From assembly GCA_012295275.1 (NCBI GenBank), contig CM022665.1, forward strand, positions 21,750,002 to 21,812,001: a stretch of DNA of 62,000 nt, given 5' to 3'. Source of the DNA: Chrysomallon squamiferum. Lineage: Eukaryota; Mollusca; Gastropoda; Neomphalida; Peltospiridae. Of the stretch, positions 54,001 through 62,000 are shown in pieces. Every line of letters begins with the position of its first letter. Within the stretch, counting starts at the first letter, position 1. The notes beneath the pieces are model-generated. The model was not told where the DNA came from, made no database searches, and saw nothing but the letters and a program-made list of their open reading frames with translations. The translations under genes were made by a program, and so were the position numbers.

Positions 54001-56397
54001 TTAAAAATGGAAGTAAAAGTCATCATTGACCTCAGACTGAGATACCACGTAATTGGCTGGCAGATTTCTTCTGAAGGTGCTAACTGTACTGCATGGTCCA
54101 GCGTGACTTTGACAGCACTCGCTGCCTTCCCCCATGTCGACGTCATCGTATCCAGTCGAAGTGGAATTGAAGTAGCAGGAAGACGTTGCCTGACTGCTCG
54201 GCACTCCGTAAAGCATGCCAGCCCATGCTGAGTAACCTGGAGCAAACTTCTTACCAAGCTTTTTAATCTGGTTCTTTCTGATACAGATGGCTATTACGGC
54301 AAAGAGAACGGTTACGGCGAGACTGCCCAGTGTGTACGCCCACATCAACGTCACAAATGATCGTCCTGACTGTTCGGATTCAGAATCGGCTTCCCGTTCT
54401 GATTCTGTGGCCTCAATCTGGCATTCTCTGGCTAGCGGAATTTCTTCTCTGGACAGCACTGTCAGACAGATCTCGTATTCGAAACCAGGATTAAGCTGAG
54501 CAAAAATATATCGTTCAGTATCCGTCGAGACAAGGATATCGCGCACTTCAAAGGAATCGTTTGTCCTACGAACCACGACCCTGTAGCCACCAATGTTGTG
54601 TGAGCTTGTGATGTTCCATCTGACTGACATTACTTTAGGCATTGAGCTGTCCACCTCCATGAAGACATTTGTGCCCATCAGTTCGACTGGAAGCAGTGGC
54701 GAAGGTTTGTCTTCAATGGATGTGGGAATTATGGGTAATGTTAAGCGTTCTTCAGACCATTTGCATTTAGATTCCTTAAAACGTCTCTTTTTGGTGCATT
54801 TGAGATCTGAGAGTGAAAGAAGACGGAAAGGTTTGTCAGCAACAGATTTAGGATTAGCGCAAGTCCAGTCAAGCAGTGACCTTTGGAAGTCTGGATAATG
54901 CATTCTCAGCCAGTTGTGAAGCCAAGCAAGTCTACAGTCGCACGTCAGTGGGTTTGACCCCAGTCGGATGTCACCAAGTCGTGTGAATCCTCCAAACGTA
55001 CATTTGGAAATAGTTGCTATCTTGTTTGAATGTAAATCTATAGATTCCACAGACATTTCCAGACCATCAAAAATATTTTCTTGGATTTTGGAAATGGAAT
55101 TTTTTGACAGATCCAGTTTCTGCAATGAGTTTAGTTTCTTAAAAATTCCTTCTGGTAAAGCATTGATGTTGTTTGACGAGAGGTTCAAAATTCGTAAAGC
55201 GCCAAGTTTTGTGAGAGATTCAAAATCTCTGCTTGTTAAATTAATGTTATTTAAACTTAAAGTTTCCAGCGATTTCTCAAGTCCAATAAAAACAAGTGGG
55301 TCGAACTTTCCACTCATAGATGTTCCATCTAAAAACAATTGCTTCAGCACCTTTTGTTGTGAAAAGGTTCCATTAAGGATTTGCTTTATTGGATTGCCGC
55401 TTAGTTTAAGAATCCTCAGATTTTTGCTGGTGCCTTTAAAAGCATCGGGCTTCAGACTAACAATTGCGTTATTACGGATATCAAGTTGTGTCATGATTTC
55501 AAGTTTATAAAATATTCCATTTGTGATTTTTGTAATGTTATTCTGTGCAATGTTCAGTTCTCGCAGATTTATTAACGATTTAATTGACAACAGAGCTTTA
55601 TTTTTCAAGAAATTATTTTCAAGTCGAAGAACTTCTAGGCTATATTCGAGACCTTTGAATGCATATTTTTCAACTGTTGTCATGGAATTTGATAGTAAAT
55701 CGATATAACGCAAATGCAGCAAACGATCAAAAGCATTGTTCTTAAGGATCCGGATGTCATTATCAGCCAAAACCAGCTTCCTCAGATCATACAGTTTGGT
55801 AATTTCTCTCAAATGTTCACTTTTGATGTTGTTATTTGACAAATCCAGCTCACGAAGATTCCTCAGAGATCCAATGCCACCAGGCTCTATATTTTTGATG
55901 CGACATGATATAAGATGCAGTTCAACTAACTGCGTCATTGATGAGAATGTATCACTCCGCAAAGTCGGAACTCGACATCCAATAACTCTCAGTTTGGTTA
56001 ACTTTTTCAGCCGTTTCAATGCCTTAATAGGCAAATCTTCCATGGCATATACTTGAATTTGCAGCTCTTCTAGGTAACTCTCAAGTCCGGAAAAAGCGTC
56101 ATCATGCACCTGTGTTACAATATTGTCCGTAAGATCTATAGCCCGGATGTTCAAACCTCTGAAAGCGTTAGCCGGCAAGAATCGGATTGTGTTTTTACGA
56201 AGAGATAACTCATGAATTCTTCCTTCAAAAGAAAGGAATTTTGGAAGTTCTGTTAAATACAGATATTTACAGTTTATAACGAGCTGTCCGTCTTTCGGTT
56301 CACAGAGACAGGGATACGCAGGACAGTAAACAAAACCCGTTTCCCTCATTAAAATTGGGACGAACAGAAGAAAAACAAAAGATAATTGCTTCTGCAT
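54001..56397 (-). CDS. LRR-FN3 single-pass membrane protein
   Basis: The whole 798-aa CDS lies in one exon, with a splice acceptor (CTATTTTCAG) 8 bp before the ATG, so only the 5' UTR is spliced. Layout: signal peptide 1-22 (QLSFVFLLFVPIL); LRRNT cap 25-52 with CPAYPCLC; about 16 leucine-rich repeats 60-480 (for example LRELDLSNNNIKSEHLREIT); LRRCT cap 482-534 starting NPLTCDCRLAWLHNWLR; a fibronectin III-like domain about 578-662 (VMSVRWNITSSHNIGGYRVV, LNPGFEYEICL); an acidic Ser-rich stalk; TM 680-706 (LGSLAVTVLFAVIAICI). The 92-residue tail has Ser/Tyr/Cys and an aromatic end (DDFYFHF). It resembles cell-adhesion or neuronal LRR receptors (LRR-FN3 type without Ig). Type I topology; ligand and signalling unknown. 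Confidence 0.93.
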   Translation of the reverse strand: MQKQLSFVFLLFVPILMRETGFVYCPAYPCLCEPKDGQLVINCKYLYLTELPKFLSFEGRIHELSLRKNTIRFLPANAFRGLNIRAIDLTDNIVTQVHDDAFSGLESYLEELQIQVYAMEDLPIKALKRLKKLTKLRVIGCRVPTLRSDTFSSMTQLVELHLISCRIKNIEPGGIGSLRNLRELDLSNNNIKSEHLREITKLYDLRKLVLADNDIRILKNNAFDRLLHLRYIDLLSNSMTTVEKYAFKGLEYSLEVLRLENNFLKNKALLSIKSLINLRELNIAQNNITKITNGIFYKLEIMTQLDIRNNAIVSLKPDAFKGTSKNLRILKLSGNPIKQILNGTFSQQKVLKQLFLDGTSMSGKFDPLVFIGLEKSLETLSLNNINLTSRDFESLTKLGALRILNLSSNNINALPEGIFKKLNSLQKLDLSKNSISKIQENIFDGLEMSVESIDLHSNKIATISKCTFGGFTRLGDIRLGSNPLTCDCRLAWLHNWLRMHYPDFQRSLLDWTCANPKSVADKPFRLLSLSDLKCTKKRRFKESKCKWSEERLTLPIIPTSIEDKPSPLLPVELMGTNVFMEVDSSMPKVMSVRWNITSSHNIGGYRVVVRRTNDSFEVRDILVSTDTERYIFAQLNPGFEYEICLTVLSREEIPLARECQIEATESEREADSESEQSGRSFVTLMWAYTLGSLAVTVLFAVIAICIRKNQIKKLGKKFAPGYSAWAGMLYGVPSSQATSSCYFNSTSTGYDDVDMGEGSECCQSHAGPCSTVSTFRRNLPANYVVSQSEVNDDFYFHF

Positions 56398-57312
56398 TTT
56401 TAAATCTGAAAATAGAAATAAAAATTAATTAACAATAAATAAACATAAAAGTTCTAAAATAGCAGCAGACAGAATAAAATACGAACATCCCTGAAAGATG
56501 TTTCAAAATATGTGCTGTTCAGTTTTTCGTAATACTACTTAATCTACTACTAGTACTATTGTTAATACAAATACGTTTCTTATACAACTGCTACTGCTGT
56601 TTGCTTCTTATTAAATATATGTAACTTGTTTTAACGAGAACAGCTTCAACACATTGTTAAATTATACGGTACATTCCTTAAAAAACAAAAATCAAGGAAA
56701 TAAAAAATTGAAATTAATTTTTAACTATAGTTTTTATTGTTTTAGTAAAGTGTTAATTTGTATTATTACCATTTTCATTTATCCTTTATTTAAATTATTA
56801 TTATTATTATTTAACAATCACGACTGTAATGATACATTTACGAGGGTGACATAACTAAAACAACCACAACGAAATGCTAAATGTTTTATTATTTGGTGAC
56901 TTCCACACGTTATTTTACGAACAATTCATAAAAATGTGAAGTTCAGAAGCATTATCCTCCAGCAAACACGTGAACAAGGTAACCAAAGTGATCGACTTAG
57001 AAAAGATATCAGACAGCTGATAAACGCAGTCTGTGCAAAACAATGTTTATTCGTCCTCTGCGATATCCACAACATCAATCCGTCTGCCGTGAAGATAAAT
57101 AACAAGAAGTTCTCATTGTGGCACAAAAACAAACCCATCCGAAGATGGCAGTTGGTGGATTTTAGAAAAAGGGTAGGTGTGCGGTATCACTGTGATAATG
57201 TAACTTCGAAAATGAATTAAGTTAAAGAAAATATTTGTGGGAAAAAATACTTCTACTACTATTACTACTAATAGGAGTAATAACGAAGAAGAAGAACAAA
57301 GAAGAAGCATTG

Positions 57313-57346
<34 letters not shown>

Positions 57347-58860
57347 GATTATTTTTTGAACAGACGCAATTAATTATGCAGCAGTTGCAAAATTTATTGG
57401 TGAAAGTCGTATTGTATCGTAAAGTTTATTTTTTTTTTTTTTTTTTTAGTATTTATTAATTTATTTGTATAACCTTTATGTATAAAGTTATTTCCTCTTC
57501 AGTTTTTGTGGGGTTTTGGTTTGTTTTTGTTTTATTTATTTATTTATTTACTTTTGCCTTTACCTTTTTCAAATTTAATATTTTGTTTAAATGAACCTGG
57601 TTCTGAAACAAAATTTATTTTCCACATGTTCTTTCTCTACAGATTAATGTATCGCTGTAGGGGAAATGAACAAACAAATCACGTTTACACTGTGACAACT
57701 TCCGTGAGCCTGTACATATACACAGGACTGCTCGTCTCCATTTAGTCAGGTAAAACTGTTGATAAGCACTGCAAAGAATACACAAGGAAATGCTTTCGCT
57801 AACAGCCGTCGTCTAACATATATTAAATCAACATGCAGTAAATTCCTTGTATAGTTCTGACACAAAAAGCACCACACATCAACGAATTTTGAGAACTAAA
57901 TAAACATTCATCTATTTTCGTTCCACCTCACTTTCACACTTTTTTTTTTACTCCGTCTTTCTGTGTTTCTGTATGTGGGGTTCTTTTTTTCTTGTTTTTT
58001 TTTGTATATTTACTTTTCTTTTTCTTTTTCTTTCTCTCCCTTTCTGTGTCTTAGATTCTCTCTCACACACATACACACACGCTCACACACTCACACACAG
58101 AGACATACACTTTACATTGCTCGTCTGTCTCTAGTTTTCTCATCTCAAAACATGCTTCCAAGTCTACTGTATAATATACATATTATAAGGTGTTATAAAG
58201 AAAATTCATAAATTTTATCACACACTACATAAACTGCTTATTATACAAGCATTAACAATGCTCGGAATATTCAGTAATGCTTTAGAAAGGACAATCTTGC
58301 TTTTAGTTCTTTGTCAATCAAGTAGGAGGTCAATTTGTCCTTCTTTTGAAGTGTGTCTAAAAAACATATAAATTGCCTTACTTTATTTCTTACCTTTTCT
58401 GAATATTCATTTCGTGCAATTTTTTATTTTTACTGAATGAAAACTTTTGTTTAATACCTAGAGGGCATTTTAGAAATTCATTTTAGAAAAAAATCAGATT
58501 ATACTAACATTTGACAAATAAATTCTCCTAAGTATATTTTCGACGGCTTTTTATTTACTTCAGCTCATACAGTATATTTAATTTAAATCGTCAGGCTTTA
58601 ATAACTAATTTGTCAAGTATTATAATTTATAATTAATGCTTAACCATGTCTCTCACACGCGGGCGCGCGCACACACACACACACGCACACACAGTGACTG
58701 TGTCGTTCATTTTGAAGATGTGGAAACTACCACCTAAATTTAGCAGTGACATTACAAGGAAGTGGTCTTATCATATCGTCATTAATTGTTAATCGTACGT
58801 GTGTACGTGCTAAAATGCGCATTCTATTTAATATAATGTCATCTTTTATCTTTATTTACA
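56398..58860. other. Non-coding region 5' of the LRR gene
   Basis: The acceptor before the LRR start points to an upstream 5' UTR exon somewhere to the right. Simple repeats: ATT (57313-57345), poly-T (57429-57448), CA (58063-58100, 58668-58692). ORFs here are short and unsupported. Confidence 0.5.
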
Positions 58861-59106
58861 AACAGAAGTGCGTAGAAGAGAAAGAGGCTTTCACTTTCGT
58901 AATGACTGAACAAAAAAGAGAAAATAACGGGTTTCTACGAATCACAAGGGAAAGCCTCTTTCTCTTTTACGCATTTCTGTTTAAAATAAAAATAAAATAT
59001 GACGTTACATTAAACAGAAGTGCGTAGAAGAGAAAGAGGCTTTCACTTTCGGAATGACTGTACAAAAAAGAGAAAATAACGGGTTTCTACGAATCGAAAG
59101 GGAAAA
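58861..59106. repeat. Hairpin plus direct repeat
   Basis: A 94-bp unit (58861-58954) recurs at 59013-59106 with few changes (AACAGAAGTGCGTAGAAGAG, AAATAACGGGTTTCTACGAA). Between them, 58950-58982 is the reverse complement of the first 33 bases of the unit, so the first unit and this arm form a long hairpin with a loop near 57 bases. No protein is implied. Confidence 0.8.
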
Positions 59107-59428
59107 CAGGGAAAATGCCGTTATGTGAGTCTTCGTTTATCGTTATGCAGAGTTTATCACGTAGGCGGGAGTATATGACAGCAGTAAAACCGATCAAATA
59201 GATATATCTAAATGTAGTAACACTATTGTGTAACGTACATGTGATACGTACGGTATTCAGCTTAAAGAGATATTATCGATTTCTAACAGACGCATGTTAG
59301 GGGTATTTATTCATTGATTTGTTAGAAATAATAATATGAATATCGGAGTTATTGGCACAGTATCAATATTTCTTTGTAGTAACAGAAATAATGGTAGTAG
59401 CAGTAGTAGTAGCAATATTAATATTTAT

Positions 59429-59433
<5 letters not shown>

Positions 59434-59505
<72 letters not shown>
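59434..59505. repeat. (TC)n-(TA)n microsatellite
   Basis: TC run of about 38 bases followed by a TA run of about 34. Confidence 0.95.
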
Positions 59506-59508
<3 letters not shown>

Positions 59509-59626
59509 CAACGTTGTTATATTGTTGAAAGTTTAAATCATTTTTCCAATGAATATTGAACATCTTTGAACTAAATCTAAGATCATTCTCTAGTAGAATG
59601 AATATTTTACCTTACATCTTCATTGT

Positions 59627-59636
59627 TATATATATA

Positions 59637-59672
<36 letters not shown>

Positions 59673-59745
59673 TGATCTAGTAATAATAATAATCATTATA
59701 ATCATCATCATTATCATCAAAAATTGCTTTTCTTTGGAAAAAAAA
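59627..59745. repeat. (TA)n and ATA/ATC simple repeats
   Basis: A TA run followed by AAT/ATC trinucleotide stretches. The Ile/Tyr-rich ORF is an artefact. Confidence 0.9.
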
Positions 59746-60023
59746 AGAAAGAAGAAGAAAACGATGATGTATTTAACTGACCAAATTTTTTTAAGTTTTC
59801 TTTTAGAACAAAAGTAATAAAATACATCGATACATCATATCGTTAACAATATCATAACTGTAAACAACTCTCACCTGTGATTATATCTGTCCTGACAGTG
59901 TATTAACATAAACCATTCAGGTAACAAGACATTCTCAGCACAATACCTTATCTTGTCTAATCTTACACTCTAATCTGCGATAATCTTTTAATTCACCTCC
60001 TCTTCAAATGTAGCCGGTATTTA

Positions 60024-60310
60024 CCTGACTGCCACGCGAGACAGGTAAATCTATTGTCTTCCAATCATCTGGCTCCTTCTACTGTCGGGAACAATTTCAG
60101 GAAATGCCTGCAGGGTCCGCCTCGCGGAAGGAACAAATATGGGAACATTTACATGTTTCATTTGCTCTGTCAACGCGTTCCATCTATCGCTGTTAGATTA
60201 TTGCTGACAGATCAACATGAATCCAAGTCCGAGCAGTTTTCAGGAGAATATTATCGTAAGAGAAAAGAATGGGGTCTTTGTTTTCGTTGTGGAAGACATT
60301 TTTTTTAATC
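60024..60310 (-). other. Possible 5' UTR exon of the LRR gene
   Basis: A GC-richer patch in AT-rich surroundings. On the minus strand a good donor (GGCAGTCAG|GTAAATACC, about 60025) ends it. The LRR gene needs an upstream non-coding exon, and this is the best-looking candidate, but nothing else links them. Confidence 0.2.
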
Positions 60311-61817
60311 GGTTTGCTTACAAATATTTGGGCATTATTTTGCAACGTGTCTCAAATTTGGAGTATCTGTTTGCTTTTCTTAGTGTTTGTAGGTTCAAAT
60401 AGACGAACTTGATTATGTCGCAATTAGTGTAAATGTTTTAAGCAATTAATATCTCACATTTTGTTTTTATAGCTTTCGTTAGGACACCAACAAGGAACTG
60501 AAACGCCTATCTGTGTGTGTTTTTCAAACAACTATCAAAATGCAAGTTTAATTACCTGCCTGTCTGTCATCTTTACCTTTAATTATTTATGTGTATCTTT
60601 CATTACAGGAATTTCCGGTAATACAGTAATAATTACCTCAGAATAATAATAATAATATTTTAAAGCAATTTTACTGTTAAAATTAATAAAATCATGGATT
60701 TCGTTACTCGTGACGGCCCATAAAACCATATCTCGTCCAAGCCGGGTTTATTTTTAGAAAGACCCAACTTGGAACGTATATTCTTTGAATTTTCCTATGT
60801 TCATTTAAATAATAATAATAATAATAACAACCTTCATGCAAACAATCAGTTAAAGAGATTTTAAATTCACATTATAATAAATTTAAACCCGCTTACAAAA
60901 AAACAAAAAAAAACAACAGTTACCTAATACGGACTTCCTCGTGTATGTTTACATACATATTGTTTTTCATTCATTCAAGGCTTTTCTGATAGCATTTATT
61001 TCAAGAAGGTCAAAATTCTTTTTGCTACGATTCCTTGTCGTGTTTCAAATTCTAAATCTCATCTGAAACCGAGGTCGATCAATAGTCGTATTCGGCTATT
61101 TTGTTTGCAAAGAGTTTTCCTCGAAATATAATTGTATTGATTAGATGTTTAAGACAGAAAAGTCTATTTGCTGACGTACAACGAGTTATAGAACGAAATT
61201 TGCAAAATATTAAGAAACAGATCTTTAGAAGTCTCAAAAAAATAAAAAAATAAATCTTTAAAATAATTAGTTTATTACAAAAAAAGCAGAATAAAGTGTA
61301 GTACATACTGATGTTTGATGATTTCTTTACCATATTTAACCATCCTAACTTCTGAAATAGCTTTTATCATATCGGATATGTTAACTGCGAATTTTAATAT
61401 TGTTAACAGTTTAAGAAAACGGTAAATAATTTTTTTTTTTTTTTTTTTTTTTTAAATAAACAATTATTCTGAAATAGTATCATCATCTAAGACATAATAA
61501 TTATTATTTGCTAACTTTTTATACTTTTGTCCATTTATGTTTACTGTAATCCAATAAGATACATGGTTCACTTTTCACTTTTTTCCCCAGATACTTAATA
61601 CAAGTAAAGAATGTGTGACGTTAGGGGCAAATTTACTAACGTGCTGACTTAACTATAACCTGAACAAACCATATCTTTTCTCTCTGTGTTACACAAATAA
61701 ATTAATTAATTAAAAAATAAAATTTTCACTAAATAAACATCAATTAAAATTAAAATGATTTATATTAGGATTTATTATTATTGTTGTTGTTGTTGTTGTT
61801 GTTGTTATTGTTATTGT

Positions 61818-61849
<32 letters not shown>

Positions 61850-61938
61850 TTATTTATTGATTTATTTATTATTTTATTATTATTATTATTCATTTATTTG
61901 TCATTGTAGCATACCATTAGGTGTGAACAATGTTTATC

Positions 61939-61987
<49 letters not shown>

Positions 61988-62000
61988 TTTATCACCGAAT
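60311..62000. other. Right flank, nothing coding seen
   Basis: AT-rich, with AAT (60645-60655, 60810-60826), poly-T (61430-61453), TTG/TTA (61777-61845) and ATT (61944-61986) runs. The short ORFs have no recognisable motifs. Confidence 0.6.
61777..61986. repeat. (TTG)n/(TTA)n and (ATT)n tracts
   Basis: Trinucleotide runs near the right edge. Confidence 0.95.

Noticed and set aside
54007-56056. Plus-strand ORFs of 60-180 residues opposite the LRR gene
   Set aside because: Antisense shadows of the 798-aa reading frame, with no motifs of their own.
60054-60402. 84- and 61-residue plus-strand ORFs in a GC-richer patch
   Set aside because: No motif or exon context; the patch is more simply explained as a promoter/5' UTR region.

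Overview
The window is animal nuclear DNA. It is visibly AT-rich, and its genes are split into short exons with GT-AG borders. It carries long microsatellites (TC, TG, ATT, TATG, AAAC), a LINE, pogo-like and hAT DNA transposons, and decayed C2H2 zinc-finger pieces. The gene content and repeat style fit a lophotrochozoan, probably a mollusc. A cephalopod is an attractive guess (zinc-finger remnants, microsatellite load) but is not proven. All exon models below were joined by hand from splice signals and reading-frame phase; no alignment or transcript was available.

Layout. 1-4.3 kb: gene-poor flank with microsatellites. 4.3-15.5 kb: two tandem minus-strand paralogs encoding small single-pass receptors. 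Gene B (4319-8660, possible signal-peptide exon at 10487-10571) has two Ig-like domains, one thrombospondin type-1 (TSP1) domain, a transmembrane (TM) segment and a short tail. Gene A (11583-15456) has one Ig-like domain, TSP1, TM and a longer tail. All Ig and TSP1 exons are phase 1-1. 17.7-21.0 kb: a complete six-exon plus-strand gene for a small secreted LamG/concanavalin-like protein. 21.4-24.9 kb: a broken pogo/Tigger-like transposon with TIRs next to TA. 25.0-26.2 kb: a foldback element with ~255 bp arms around a decayed zinc finger. 27.9-33.1 kb: two copies of a 78-nt exon, a LINE remnant (ORF1 and endonuclease) interrupted by another repeat, and zinc-finger debris. 35.8-36.4 kb: an internally deleted hAT element with an 8-bp target duplication. 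36.8-37.1 kb: a near-identical orphan copy of exon 1 of the next gene. 39.2-44.0 kb: a complete nine-exon minus-strand phytanoyl-CoA dioxygenase-like gene (371 aa). 44-54 kb: mostly non-coding, with a second copy of the repeat found inside the LINE. 54.0-56.4 kb: a 798-aa LRR-FN3 membrane protein coded by one exon (minus). 56.4-62 kb: non-coding, with a hairpin/direct-repeat structure near 58.9 kb and more simple repeats.

The most interesting part is the tandem Ig-TSP1-TM receptor pair. Its Ig-like domains carry a second conserved cysteine pair, and the otherwise diverged tails both keep an RVxF-type phosphatase-1 docking motif in a similar place. With the neighbouring secreted LamG-like gene and the LRR receptor, the window holds several extracellular-recognition genes; whether they work together is unknown.
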